A model generated the notes under the pieces. That model did not search any database and was not told where the DNA came from. It was given only the letters and a program-made list of their open reading frames with translations. Of a stretch of DNA of 64,000 bases, positions 8,595 to 17,562 are shown one piece after another (within the stretch, counting starts at the first letter, position 1; each line of letters begins with the position of its first letter). The translations under genes were made by a program, and so were the position numbers. Where the stretch lies: positions 186,001-250,000 of the forward strand of contig PLDC01000015.1 of the NCBI GenBank assembly GCA_003134995.1, given 5' to 3'. The stretch is from Acidobacteriaceae bacterium (lineage in GTDB: Bacteria > Acidobacteriota > Terriglobia > Terriglobales > Acidobacteriaceae).

Positions 8595-8981
8595 ATGGGA
8601 AATGACACTCAGATGGATGACCTTCACACGCGGATGGTGCGAGTTACCGAAGACTTGCGCGCGATTCAGCGGGAGTTGAACTGCGCCGCCATGCAGGCGC
8701 CCAGCGATCCGGAATTGATGGAGATGTTGAGCACGCTGCCGGAAACTGAAGCTATCCAGGTGCTGACCAAGTCGCTCGACCAGATGCGCCACTTCCTGTG
8801 GTTCTACACCCAGGTGATGAGCAACGATCCGGAGCTGGGCGACAAGCTGCGCCAGTCGAATGCTTCGCAGACCTTCGAAGATAGCAAGGTGGATACTTCT
8901 TTTCTCGATAAGCTCACGCGGGCCGATGAAGCGGTACTGTTGCGCTATCTGGCGGACGCGAAAGATCGCAAGCCGAATTAG
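8595..8981 (+). CDS. Hypothetical helical protein
   Basis: 128 residues from ATG 8595. An in-frame extension back to 8442 runs through the inverted repeat and is rejected for that reason. The protein is nearly all helix and acidic (TEAIQVLTKSLDQMRHFLWFY, LTRADEAVLLRYLADAKDRK) and contains no Cys clusters or membrane segments. I do not recognise the family. Confidence 0.7.
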   Translation: MGNDTQMDDLHTRMVRVTEDLRAIQRELNCAAMQAPSDPELMEMLSTLPETEAIQVLTKSLDQMRHFLWFYTQVMSNDPELGDKLRQSNASQTFEDSKVDTSFLDKLTRADEAVLLRYLADAKDRKPN

Positions 8982-9200
8982 CCCCTTAAAATGCGGGCTG
9001 CCTTGCCCTTTCCAGTATGGCGCCAACATGCCACCGATGGCCCGAGTGGAATGAACTGGAGTTGAATGAACCCGCAATCCTGACGAATACCAAGACACCC
9101 TGCGCCGGGTGGGAAGCTGAATGGCGGAAAACACAAGAGAAAAAGCATCTCCCGAAATCCTAGTGACGTATAATTCCATTAGCGTGAAAAGAGACCCTAA

Positions 9201-9467
9201 ATGCCTTCCAGCAACCTTGCAGGAAACAGCCCGATCCGGATTACAGCTGTAAACCAGTTTTTGAAGTGGTTATGGATTGCAGGTTTAGTGATATGGGCCG
9301 CGACGGTATGGATCCTATTATGGCACTTACCCGAAGCCCAGACGTACGCGCAAGCGTCGTTCAATAGTAGGCGGTTAGAGTTTGTCTCGCTTTTTGGGGT
9401 TTTCTGGGCGGTTGCCCCAGCCATATGGCAGGCGCGACACAAGACGATGTGGAAGCGCGAGATTTAG
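9201..9467 (+). CDS. Small membrane protein
   Basis: 88 residues with two probable membrane spans (WLWIAGLVIWAATVWILLW and FVSLFGVFWAVAPAIW) and a basic C-terminus. GAGA lies 7 nt before the ATG, and a TATAAT box lies at 9169-9174. There is no recognisable family. It is convergent with nagA. Confidence 0.5.
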   Translation: MPSSNLAGNSPIRITAVNQFLKWLWIAGLVIWAATVWILLWHLPEAQTYAQASFNSRRLEFVSLFGVFWAVAPAIWQARHKTMWKREI

Positions 9468-9521
9468 ACGAGTCTTTCGGCTTGCTTTCTCTGCGGTTGT
9501 CCCCGCGTTTAGAATTTGTGT

Positions 9522-10697
9522 TTAACAGCTGCGGCCGCGGACTATCGTTTTTCTTACTTCACCGTTCGGACTCAATACAACAAGGTTGGCTTCCGCGCCA
9601 GGGACGAGTTTCCCGTGCTGCGGCAAACCTGTGGCCCTCGCCGGGTTCAGGGTGGCGGCGCGCACGGCGTCTTGCAGGCTCCATCCGGCACATTGCATTA
9701 CGTTTCGAACCGCGCGGTCCATCGTCAGGACGCTGCCCGCGAGTTTTCCATCCATCGTGCATCTGCCGTCTTTGACTTCGACCTGGATGGGGCCGAGTTG
9801 GTAAGCACCGTCGGGCATGCCCGCTGCGGCGGTCGCGTCGGTGATGAGCACTGAGCGCTCGATGCCCTTGGCCTTCAGAAAAAGTTGCACGACCTCGGGT
9901 GCAACATGAATTCCATCCGCGATGATATCGGCTGTGAGTTGGCCGTCGGTAAGAACTTCGGCGAGGATGCCGGGATCGCGATGGTCGAGCGGTCGCATGG
10001 CATTGAAAGTATGGGTGGCATGGCGGGCGCCGGCGCGAACACCGGCGCGGGCTGCATCCAGTTCGGCGTTGGAGTGGCCAATGCTCACGCAAACCTTGCG
10101 CCGCGCGGCTTCGGCGATTACCTCGAGTGCTCCCGGAAGTTCCGGGGCGATGGTCATCATGCGCACCTGACCGCGGGCGGCCTGCCAGAGGCGCTCAAAG
10201 ATTGCGAGCGTAGGCGCGACGAGATATTCCGGAGGATGCACTCCGCGGCGCTTGTGGCTGAGAAATGGCCCTTCCAGGTGGATGCCGAGCGGCCGAGCCT
10301 GCACCGCGTTGCCGTTGTTGGAGATGGTAGCCACTGCAACGGCGTCGGCAAGGCGTTCCAGAGCGGCGCAAGTCTGATCGAGCGGCGCAGCGACCGTGGT
10401 AGGGAAATAGCCCGTGACGCCGTGCGTGGTCAGAAATTTATTCAGATGCGGTAGTTCGGCGGTCGACGCGCGCATAACATCGAGGCCAGCTCCGCCGTGC
10501 ATATGAATGTCGACGAAACCCGGCGCGAGGATGGCGCCGGCAACGTCTTTGGTGAGGTCAAGAACGGTAGCGTGATGAGGGATCTCCTGTTCAGCACGCG
10601 ATGACACTGCGGAGATGAGGCCGTCCTCGACAAACAGGAGCGGGTTCTGGATCTCTTGCTGCGGTGTAAAGAGACGATCAGCGCAGAGGACGATCAT
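9522..10697 (-). CDS. nagA: N-acetylglucosamine-6-phosphate deacetylase
   Basis: 391 residues, full length. This amidohydrolase-fold enzyme converts GlcNAc-6-phosphate to glucosamine-6-phosphate and acetate in cell-wall and chitin amino-sugar recycling. Visible metal and catalytic residues: HMHGG (His65, His67), HLEGPF (Glu142), His208 in SIGHSNA, His229 in ATHTFNAM, and the catalytic Asp287 in ITDAT. The chain ends with the usual GKLVPGAEANLVVL beta-strand. No other nag gene is adjacent, so it stands alone here. Confidence 0.95.
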   Translation of the reverse strand: MIVLCADRLFTPQQEIQNPLLFVEDGLISAVSSRAEQEIPHHATVLDLTKDVAGAILAPGFVDIHMHGGAGLDVMRASTAELPHLNKFLTTHGVTGYFPTTVAAPLDQTCAALERLADAVAVATISNNGNAVQARPLGIHLEGPFLSHKRRGVHPPEYLVAPTLAIFERLWQAARGQVRMMTIAPELPGALEVIAEAARRKVCVSIGHSNAELDAARAGVRAGARHATHTFNAMRPLDHRDPGILAEVLTDGQLTADIIADGIHVAPEVVQLFLKAKGIERSVLITDATAAAGMPDGAYQLGPIQVEVKDGRCTMDGKLAGSVLTMDRAVRNVMQCAGWSLQDAVRAATLNPARATGLPQHGKLVPGAEANLVVLSPNGEVRKTIVRGRSC

Positions 10698-11108
10698 GGT
10701 CGTTCAGATCTTGGTTCTTTGATTATGTCTCTCAAGTCGTGATTCCGATGTGGGCGGCCGGTGACGTCGTGGGTGAGCGTGATGGTGAGTGTTGCGGTTA
10801 CGGTGGCCATTGTTTCGTCCGTGCTCATCGCGACTGCCGTTTATCGTCAGAATTCCCTGCCGTATCTTTAATGGTACACAGGTTGCATGGGTCCTTCGAC
10901 TGCGGTTGATCTTCGCGCTTGGGCGCGAAGATCAATCCTCGCTCAGGATGACAACATGAACTGGTCCCCATGGGCTTAGCCACGGTCGCCAACAGTGTAA
11001 CCCGAAATTGCCCGGGCAAGCGGGGAACAGCGGCGATGCTATAATCGTATTGCCTATCGAAAGCAAAGTGCGCGGCTGATGACAATCTCTCGTCGCCGCC
11101 CACGTCGT
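10698..11108. other. Intergenic region with a hairpin and a dispersed repeat
   Basis: No gene is supported. A 13-bp stem with a TTGG loop lies at 10906-10935 (TTGATCTTCGCGC paired with its complement), directly followed by a diverged copy of the dispersed repeat (TCCTCGCTCAGGATGACA, 10936-10953). The tRNA-Pro gene follows, and its promoter should lie in the last 100 nt. Confidence 0.6.
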
Positions 11109-11185
<77 letters not shown>

Positions 11186-11238
11186 TCAACAACTTACGGG
11201 AGTTTCCTCCAAATTTGAGCCCCTGGGAGGGAATTCCA

Positions 11239-12093
11239 ATGAATACTGGCTTCGAGCAGTTCATCCGTGAGCGGCAGTACCTGCACAACGTTTCTCCACG
11301 CACAATTCAGTGGTATGGCGAAGCTTTCAAATGGCTTCGGATTCCTGAGCCAGATGAGGCAACGCTCAAAGATTGCATCGTGCGTATGCGGGAAAAGGGC
11401 CTGAAGGCCCGCTCCTGTAATTCTTACATTTGTGCCATCAACTCCTACCTGAACTGGACCGGCTCAGCGTTGAGAGTGCCCAAGCTCAAAGACGAGCAGC
11501 GGGTGCTGCCAACGTTCTCCAAGGAAGACATTGCCAAGTTTGCAACCTGGAAGCCGAAGCGTTTTCCTGCCGTACGACTCCAGGCTCTCCTGCTCATGCT
11601 GGCCGATACTGGCACTCGCATTGACGAGGTCATGAGCTTGCATTGGGCGGAAGTAGACTTTGACAATCTGCTGCTTCTCGTGCGGGGGAAGGGGAGTAAG
11701 GAACGCCGGATTCCATTCAGCTTGGAATTGAGGAAGTATCTCTGGAAATATCGTCAGATAATCGCCAAGAATCGCCAGGTAACCGCCAAGAATCATCAGG
11801 ATGAGGACTTGGTGTTTCCCACTCGTGACGGGGGGAAGCTGAGCAGAAGGAACGTGCTGAGGGACACGAAGAATCTGTGTCGCAAGCTCAGCATTCGGAT
11901 TCCAGAGAGAACCCTACACGCCCTCAGGCACAGCTTTGCCATTCATTATCTGAGGGCGGGTGGTAGCGTATTCCACCTGCAGAAGACGCTTGGGCATTCA
12001 GATCTTGCCATGACCCGAAAATATGCCAATCTTCTGACCGAGGACTTGCAAAAGATCCATCAGAAGGTGTCGCTACTGTCGGCTGCACTGTAG
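11239..12093 (+). CDS. int: Tyrosine recombinase (island integrase)
   Basis: 284 residues. The start at 11239 is set by GGAGG 8 nt upstream; the frame extends to 11215 without support. The N-terminal SAM-like core-binding domain covers about residues 1-85. The catalytic domain has Arg127 (TGTRIDE), Lys154 (GKGSKER), His227 and Arg230 (LHALRHSF), His253 (LGHSDLAMT) and nucleophile Tyr262 (KYANL), so all catalytic residues are intact. It lies 53 nt from the tRNA-Pro 3' end, the classical place for an integrase that uses this tRNA as attB. At 284 residues it resembles XerC/D-like and small IntI-like enzymes more than lambda-type integrases with an arm-binding domain. Confidence 0.95.
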   Translation: MNTGFEQFIRERQYLHNVSPRTIQWYGEAFKWLRIPEPDEATLKDCIVRMREKGLKARSCNSYICAINSYLNWTGSALRVPKLKDEQRVLPTFSKEDIAKFATWKPKRFPAVRLQALLLMLADTGTRIDEVMSLHWAEVDFDNLLLLVRGKGSKERRIPFSLELRKYLWKYRQIIAKNRQVTAKNHQDEDLVFPTRDGGKLSRRNVLRDTKNLCRKLSIRIPERTLHALRHSFAIHYLRAGGSVFHLQKTLGHSDLAMTRKYANLLTEDLQKIHQKVSLLSAAL

Positions 12094-12383
12094 CAACGAC
12101 AGCGGGATTCGGGCAGACTCACCCTGCTAGAAGCGTGGGTGCGGTGACCCAGGGCGAGGTATGCTGAGAAGAACGGAAGCATAACACCACTGCCAGGAAA
12201 TTGAACTATTTTCCGCCTACAATTTCATCAAGATTCACGTACACTTCGGACTGTCTCCGGCAATGGCCGCTGGCGTGGCGGATCGGCTGTGGAGGGTGGA
12301 GGATTTGGTATCCCTCTGGGAAGCCTATGAGCAGCGGAGGGCGGAAAGAGCGGCATGAAACTGAAAGAAGGGAGTGTTGAGGC

Positions 12384-12584
12384 ATGGCAGACCTAATAGT
12401 GATCGTTTTGCTGCTCGTGATCACCTACTTTGCGTGGAGCGCTCGGAGAGCATTAGTGCATATCTGTGCGCAATTGTCCCTTCTCTGTAAGTTTAGTGAA
12501 GAAATAAAGTGTCATCTCACCGGAACCGAGCCAAATCCAGACGATGACATAAACAAACTCCTTGGGCTGGAAAATTCAAAGTAG
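12384..12584 (+). CDS. Small single-span membrane protein
   Basis: 66 residues with an N-terminal membrane span (LIVIVLLLVITYFAW) followed by a cytoplasmic tail containing NPDDDINKLLGL. GGGAG lies upstream of the ATG. No family recognised. The 290-nt gap between the integrase and this gene holds no other supported gene. Confidence 0.5.
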   Translation: MADLIVIVLLLVITYFAWSARRALVHICAQLSLLCKFSEEIKCHLTGTEPNPDDDINKLLGLENSK

Positions 12585-12631
12585 CCCACTAAATCTCGTT
12601 GATCCCGTTTCGAACAGCCACCTCAAAGTGC

Positions 12632-12669
12632 TATAATTGCTTTGTGATGAAATCACGCCAGTGATTTCA
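12632..12669 (+). promoter_or_regulatory. Promoter -10 with a 9-bp-arm palindrome downstream
   Basis: TATAAT (12632-12637) is followed by TGAAATCAC-gcca-GTGATTTCA (12648-12669), a perfect inverted repeat at the expected start point to about +25. No good -35 box is visible. The position suits a repressor operator for the genes beginning at 12815. The 145-nt leader after it contains short GC-rich stems such as AGCGG-ttc-CCGCT. Confidence 0.55.
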
Positions 12670-12814
12670 GAAAACCTCTGCGAGTCGTCATCCTCTGACG
12701 GTGAGCAGGTTAGAGTGCAGGGCAGCCCGCTAGAGGCTCTCAAGACCCGCAAGCCGGGGAAAACCAGCGGTTCCCGCTGAGACGGCGATTCCCAAACAGA
12801 TAAAGAGGTTCGCC

Positions 12815-13027
12815 ATGTTAGAGGAAAAAACTGCCGCACTGGACTGGTATCTGTCCAGCAAAACGAGAACAAAAACTCAAGCACTTGACTCCCCGCATCT
12901 CGGAAGGACCTGTATCTTCCAGGTCAATCTCAATGAAGGATCACGCACGCTGTACCGCACTCCTGAAACCATTCTTGAAGCTGATATCGCTCGCAAGTCC
13001 GCAGCGAAGAGTTGGAGGACGCAATGA
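12815..13027 (+). CDS. Small hypothetical protein
   Basis: 70 residues with AGAGG 8 nt upstream of the ATG. Its stop overlaps the next start (ATGA, 13024-13027), which argues for a real, coupled gene. It is basic at the C-terminus (ARKSAAKSWRTQ). No family recognised. It is first in an apparent operon with the two following genes, downstream of the palindromic promoter. Confidence 0.65.
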   Translation: MLEEKTAALDWYLSSKTRTKTQALDSPHLGRTCIFQVNLNEGSRTLYRTPETILEADIARKSAAKSWRTQ

Positions 13028-13584
13028 GCGAGCAGAAAAAGAAACCCAATCCCGAAGAAGTCGCTCGGGCGAAGAAGTTGGCAGCGGATATTCTAGGGCA
13101 GCTTGAAGGTGTGCTGACCGTCAAGCTCCGAGAGTTGAAGCCGCAATTGGAAGAACTGCGACAGTGTTTTAAGACGTTGAGCAAGGGAGATCGGATCGAA
13201 GGTTGCCGCACTTGGGAGCAATTCTGCTCCGACAAACTGCACCGTACCGACCGTGCTGTCCGCCAGTTGCTGGCAAACTCAAAGAGTGAGGACAGGGAAG
13301 TTCGAGCGGAAGAAAGTTCCGCTGCTTCCGATGAAGCGAAAAGCACTTGCGATGCGTCACACGAAGCGGCTTCCAACCTCGTAGCAGATGATGACGAGCC
13401 AGAAGCCGTAGTCGAGGACTGGGAAAATGCCAAAAGTGAAGCCAAGAAAAAGGTAAGGAAGTTTTTCAACAACTTAGATTCGGTGAGTGCAATTGAAGAA
13501 AAAATGAATGACTTGTTGGAAGGGCTGATCCCTTGCCGCAAGTTCAAGGTGACCGTTGTTGAAGTCATCGGGGAGGAAGCATGA
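13024..13584 (+). CDS. Hypothetical protein, DUF3102/phage-replication-like helical domain
   Basis: 186 residues from ATG 13024, with GGAGG upstream. The centre reads GDRIEGCRTWEQFCSDKLHRTDRAVRQLL, which resembles the GE-W-FC-RTAQRY-helix found in DUF3102-type phage and plasmid proteins; this is a resemblance, not a firm assignment. An acidic linker follows (ADDDEPEAVVED), then a helical C-terminus. It overlaps the AlkB-fusion gene by 4 nt. A DNA-binding or accessory role for the downstream enzyme is possible. Confidence 0.6.
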   Translation: MSEQKKKPNPEEVARAKKLAADILGQLEGVLTVKLRELKPQLEELRQCFKTLSKGDRIEGCRTWEQFCSDKLHRTDRAVRQLLANSKSEDREVRAEESSAASDEAKSTCDASHEAASNLVADDDEPEAVVEDWENAKSEAKKKVRKFFNNLDSVSAIEEKMNDLLEGLIPCRKFKVTVVEVIGEEA

Positions 13585-14693
13585 CCGAATCCCCTGTGAA
13601 AGTCATAAAGGGTTACCTCCCGTTCCGAGAGCAGACACCGTTGTTCAACGCTCTTGCCGCTGGTCCCTGGCATCGAGCATTGATTCGTGGAAAAGAAATA
13701 AAACGAAAGAACATCGTCTTCTATGAAGGCGATCCCGTAGCGGCACGAGCCTACACCGTGAAAGCCACGGACAAAGAACCGCCGATACCTTATGCTGACG
13801 GACCCGCAGAGTTGCGGGCTGTCCGTAGTCGTCTGCAAGCTGAGTATGACTTCTCATTCTCGGCTTGCTATATAAACTACTACGCTGACGAATCTATCGG
13901 CATCGGTTGGCACAATGATGCGGAAGAGATCGGATCTCAAATCCCAGTCAAGATGCTGTGTCTTGGCGGGACGAGAACCTTCTCTATAAGGACAGCGAAC
14001 CTCCCTGCTGGAACTTGTGTACAAAGACAACAATGGGAGGAACTAACTCAGAGTGGAGACCTCGTGGAAATGCCTGTTGGCTTTCATGAGAAGCTTGCCT
14101 ACCGTCACGCAGTTCTGCCCCAGAAGCATTTCTCGGCTCCACGGATCAGTCTCACGTTTCGCAGCCCAGACCTGTCGGCTGAGGGACCGTGGGCGCCGAC
14201 AAAACACACGCCAGGGTTTATCGAGTCAATCCCGAGAGTTTGGTGCTGCAAGGCGGGCAGGACTTATCCCAAGTATGCCGTGTACGTCGGCTGTAAGACA
14301 GTGAGGGGACAAAAGTGGGACGGCTCCATCTTCGGGAATGCGGTGAACCCGTTGAAGGTCAGAAACAAGAAAAACAACCCGTGGGTCGCAACAGACGCAA
14401 AGTCTTTCCGTGAATACGTCAAACAGAAAATGGAAGGACATACTGTAAAGGATGCTGACTTCCGAGATGAAGTGAAATGGCTACGTGGAAGACACCTCTT
14501 GTGTTGGTGCGAGCAGGACGGACCTAACAAGGCAGCGTTCTGTCACGCTCGGATCTGGTTGGAAGTAGCTAACCGACCGAACTATTATTGGGACTCTAGT
14601 CCAAGGCAAGAGATGTACGGGCTGGCGTCCCGACGACGGTCGCCAACAGAGGAACACTTCTCCACTATGGACTTTACTGATGTAGGGTTTTAG
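13581..14693 (+). CDS. AlkB-like 2OG/Fe(II) dioxygenase fused to a DUF4326 domain
   Basis: 370 residues with two domains. Residues about 1-197 match AlkB: an HxD iron motif (His111, Asp113 in IGWHNDAEE), the distal His176 (YRHAVLP), and 2-oxoglutarate-binding Arg188/Arg194 in RISLTFR, with NYY before the HxD as in AlkB. AlkB enzymes remove alkyl groups from DNA or RNA bases by oxidation. Residues about 218-331 match DUF4326: YAVYVGCKT, IFGNAVNPL, the FREYV helix, and LLCWCEQDGPNKAAFCH ending IWLEVAN. The family motif CWCxPxxCHG is here stretched by inserted residues between CWC and CH. The tail of about 40 residues is unassigned. It overlaps the preceding gene by 4 nt. I do not know of a characterised fusion of this kind. 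Confidence 0.85.
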   Translation: MTESPVKVIKGYLPFREQTPLFNALAAGPWHRALIRGKEIKRKNIVFYEGDPVAARAYTVKATDKEPPIPYADGPAELRAVRSRLQAEYDFSFSACYINYYADESIGIGWHNDAEEIGSQIPVKMLCLGGTRTFSIRTANLPAGTCVQRQQWEELTQSGDLVEMPVGFHEKLAYRHAVLPQKHFSAPRISLTFRSPDLSAEGPWAPTKHTPGFIESIPRVWCCKAGRTYPKYAVYVGCKTVRGQKWDGSIFGNAVNPLKVRNKKNNPWVATDAKSFREYVKQKMEGHTVKDADFRDEVKWLRGRHLLCWCEQDGPNKAAFCHARIWLEVANRPNYYWDSSPRQEMYGLASRRRSPTEEHFSTMDFTDVGF

Positions 14694-14872
14694 AAGGGAC
14701 TGGTCACGACTTGGTCACCCTCGCACGACAACTCGCAGGTCAGTGTCCACTTGCCTGACTGGTTGGAAGACTCCGTTCGGTGTTCGGGTTTAGTAACAGG
14801 GAATCAGCATCGTACACAGCAGAGGCAACAAGGAAGCGACAGTAGGACACAGAGTGTTAACCGGAGGAGAGA

Positions 14873-15259
14873 ATGGCTGAAGAAGGATGGGTACAGTGCT
14901 CTGAGTGTCCGTTGATAATCACTTTTCCAATCGCAGAGTTTATGAAGAAGCACGGCATGCTCGAATGTCCTGTTGGGCACCGTTGCGAATACGAAGTCTC
15001 ACTGATAACTCGTGGCAAGCCTCCTCAGTCCGAAGGAACTGTGTCCGCCAAAGTTGAAAGTTGGAACTTTGCCGTTGTCGGCTGCGATTCGCATGACGAC
15101 CCGAAGTACCTCGGCTTCGTGCAGACCCGTGAAGAGGCTGACAACTTCCAGAAGGAAATGGAAAAGTTAGGTTGGCGTCGAGTCGCCGTCTTCGATGCTG
15201 CTGTCCAAACAAAAGCGAAACGAATAGAGGCTAATCCTTCCGCTTCCACAACACTTTGA
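14873..15259 (+). CDS. Hypothetical protein with N-terminal zinc-knuckle pattern
   Basis: 128 residues, with GGAGGAG 4-8 nt before the ATG. The N-terminus has CSECPLIITFP, then CPVGHRC, a possible four-Cys zinc site. The C-terminal half reads as one compact alpha/beta unit (LGFVQTREEADNFQKEMEKLGWRRVAVFD). No named family. It follows the AlkB fusion after a 179-nt gap and may be part of the same transcript. Confidence 0.65.
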   Translation: MAEEGWVQCSECPLIITFPIAEFMKKHGMLECPVGHRCEYEVSLITRGKPPQSEGTVSAKVESWNFAVVGCDSHDDPKYLGFVQTREEADNFQKEMEKLGWRRVAVFDAAVQTKAKRIEANPSASTTL

Positions 15260-15699
15260 CTGCGAACACGACCGCTTCTCGTGACGGTCGGGTCCAAAAC
15301 TCGGGATGCTCGTCAACGACCTTGCAAACTTAATAGACCTTCTTGCCTGCTACCGTCTCCTCGGCTTTCAGATCAATGGCAGCTCCCGTATAAGCAAACG
15401 GCAAGGATTCGTAACTCCCGCTTCTCGGTGTGGCAGGCGTCGTGAATGCCTGCGAATGCCAGAGTCGAAGTCAGCAGAATGAACAGCATGACGGTCTTCC
15501 GCTTCTGAAATCCTTCCGTCTGCATCGGCGTTCCGCTGCGAATTTGATGAGCGTGATGGCAATGCCCGAAACCCTCCCGCAGCGCACCTCGACGCTCGTC
15601 AGCGCACGACAGGATGCTCCCTGGTGCGGCGATGATGAGATTGGGTGGTGCTCGATGCTCTCGCATTCTTGATTGAACTTGGTTCGCTCCGGTGGCACA
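15260..15699. other. Weakly coding 440-nt stretch
   Basis: No gene can be called with confidence. On the minus strand, 15373-15489 encodes 38 residues starting MLFILLTSTLAFAGIHDACH, a signal-peptide-like stretch with GGAAG 6 nt upstream of its ATG. It could be a short secreted peptide or a decayed gene. Confidence 0.35.
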
Positions 15700-16125
15700 A
15701 TGCCGTGCATGAAATCCTTCTGGCTGGCCGCACTGTTGTTCGCACTATCTTTTTCACTCCAAGCACAGGACTCTCGACGAGATGGCAACTGGTGGAGGGA
15801 ACAACCGCAATCGGACAAATTCACGTACATGGTCGGGTTTTTCGATGGAATGGACCTCGGACGCCAGTTCACCCTTTGGAAGAATATCGATGATAAGGAT
15901 TGTGCCCCCAAGATAATCGAGTCGTTCCGTTTCTATAACGACAAATTTTTCAAAGATGTAACCAACGCCCAGCTTGCTGATGGTCTCGATGTCTTCTACA
16001 AAGATTACCGAAATCGAAAGATTCGAATTCACGATGCGGTGTGGCTCACGGTGAATGCTATTGCAGGCACACCTCAAGCAGACCTCGACAAGATGATCGA
16101 AAACTTCAGAAAGAATGCTGACTGA
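15700..16125 (+). CDS. Secreted hypothetical protein (Rap1a/Tai-like size)
   Basis: 141 residues with a signal peptide (MPCMKSFWLAALLFALSFSLQAQ) cut after QA-Q. GGTGG sits just before the ATG at 15700; a second ATG at 15709 would also serve. The mature part contains FTYMVGFFDGMDLG and LADGLDVFYKDYRNRKI, a helical layout like small periplasmic proteins with a DGL-xFY-DYxN motif (seen in the Rap1a/Tai immunity superfamily). That link is tentative. Confidence 0.65.
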   Translation: MPCMKSFWLAALLFALSFSLQAQDSRRDGNWWREQPQSDKFTYMVGFFDGMDLGRQFTLWKNIDDKDCAPKIIESFRFYNDKFFKDVTNAQLADGLDVFYKDYRNRKIRIHDAVWLTVNAIAGTPQADLDKMIENFRKNAD

Positions 16126-16207
16126 CGCCTGCTTCTGCGGATGTCCGATTCTGTGAAAACATCAACGAATACGGACGAGTGCTGAAGGAGATTCAAGGAG
16201 AAACGAC

Positions 16208-16417
16208 ATGAACGATGCTGACGTAGCCTACAATGAGTTGAAGTCTCTAATGGATTTCCTAGAGGCATTTGTAAAAGCGAAGTCCACGCTTGTTCACGAT
16301 GCGGGAGTCGCCTTGCAAGGCAACAGCGGGAATCCTGCTGCTCTCCGAGACCTTGCAACCAATCTGCGTGGTCTGCGCCAAAACATGGTTTCTGAGCTGA
16401 AGAGCCAGCTCAACTAA
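16208..16417 (+). CDS. Small helical hypothetical protein
   Basis: 69 residues, with AAGGAG about 6 nt before the ATG. It is all-helical with amphipathic stretches (YNELKSLMDFLEAFVKAKS). No family recognised. Confidence 0.55.
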   Translation: MNDADVAYNELKSLMDFLEAFVKAKSTLVHDAGVALQGNSGNPAALRDLATNLRGLRQNMVSELKSQLN

Positions 16418-16471
16418 TCCCAGATGATGACGTGAGATCCTCAACGTCGTGAAGCCTGAACGAGTACAACG

Positions 16472-16939
16472 CTAGGAGAGTAACGTGATAACTTTTTCCA
16501 GTCTGCTCTTCCGAAAATACTTGATTCGATCTACCGAGAATTTCTTCCCTTTGCCTTGTCGATTGTAGAAAGGAATTTCTCCATGCGTGGCCTTGAACGT
16601 CGCCAACAAGTCTCGCTCTAAAATCTCCCACATTCGCACGCTTTGGATTCCTCGGAATGTCAACGGGTGAACGTCAATCCGCCGGATTCCCGGCAGCACT
16701 CCAAACGTCCGCATTGCTTTCGATGCAGCAGATCCGGCAGGCCGGCGAGTTTCTCTCTTAGTTTCTCCGATATAGACAATGCGAGAGCGACCCTTCTTGT
16801 ATCGAATCGCTTTGTCAGCCCGAAGAACATAGACCATGCGAGGCTTCCAGTAGCGAGTCTTGAACACGGTCATTGCTGGATTGGCTGCATCGAAACGTAC
16901 TAGGGTCTTCCGGCGAGTGGCAGGGCTAGCAGCTTTCAT
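16472..16939 (-). CDS. GIY-YIG nuclease-like protein
   Basis: 155 residues. Residues 36-41 (VYVLRA) and 54-60 (IVYIGET) make the paired GIY and YIG strands, with RETRR following, and a WEILERDLLATF helix carrying the expected metal-binding Glu at about 105-110. A GEIPFYN motif follows, like the N of UvrC-type members. GIY-YIG enzymes cut DNA in repair, intron homing or restriction. It sits alone on the minus strand among plus-strand island genes. Confidence 0.7.
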   Translation of the reverse strand: MKAASPATRRKTLVRFDAANPAMTVFKTRYWKPRMVYVLRADKAIRYKKGRSRIVYIGETKRETRRPAGSAASKAMRTFGVLPGIRRIDVHPLTFRGIQSVRMWEILERDLLATFKATHGEIPFYNRQGKGKKFSVDRIKYFRKSRLEKVITLLS

Positions 16940-17196
16940 GGGATACAGTCCAGTCTAAGTGCCGTGTGAGGGGAACGAGAGGATCGTCCGAGGTAGTGCC
17001 TCAGTCCTTTGACGAATCGTCGAGTGGCCGAAGCGTCCCGTCTTGCTCTGGGATGGATGCGACCGCTGCAGCGCCCAGCACAAAAGAAAATCTCAGGTGC
17101 GAGGCATGTGAGCCTAGGAAACTACATACTAGATAGTGGTAGCAGCCAAACGAGGCTCGACATTGAGCGGCAACTCAGTCGCCGAAAGAGGTTTTT

Positions 17197-17562
17197 ATGG
17201 AATCTGCTATCACTCCTTCACAGACAACCACGCAGTTACACATTGACGCCTGTTCGACCCATGCGAACCCGACATGGAAAACCGCAGCTCTCGCTGCAAT
17301 AATGCGTCTCGCTGCCCGCCAGCAAACATTTACCTCCTACGATGTTCTACAGGAACTTGCTAAATCGCCAGACGTTCGGACCCACGATTTGCGTGCCGTC
17401 GGCGGCGTGCTTCAGGAAGCGAGAGATCTAGGCGTCATTGTCAGCGGAGGGCTCGTTCGCAGGAACGATAAACATTCGAGAGGTGCAACTACGCTTTGGC
17501 AGTCAAACCTGCGTTGTCCTTCTGCCCAGGCAACAACTTCTGCGGCCGCCGACTCCCAATAG
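17197..17562 (+). CDS. Hypothetical protein, winged-helix-like
   Basis: 121 residues, with AAAGAGG before the ATG. The middle (AAIMRLAARQQTFTSYDVLQEL through LRAVGGVLQEARDLGVI) reads as a winged helix-turn-helix, similar to domains that test for promoter or end recognition in mobile elements. Its N- and C-termini are polar and probably disordered. No named family. Confidence 0.55.
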   Translation: MESAITPSQTTTQLHIDACSTHANPTWKTAALAAIMRLAARQQTFTSYDVLQELAKSPDVRTHDLRAVGGVLQEARDLGVIVSGGLVRRNDKHSRGATTLWQSNLRCPSAQATTSAAADSQ

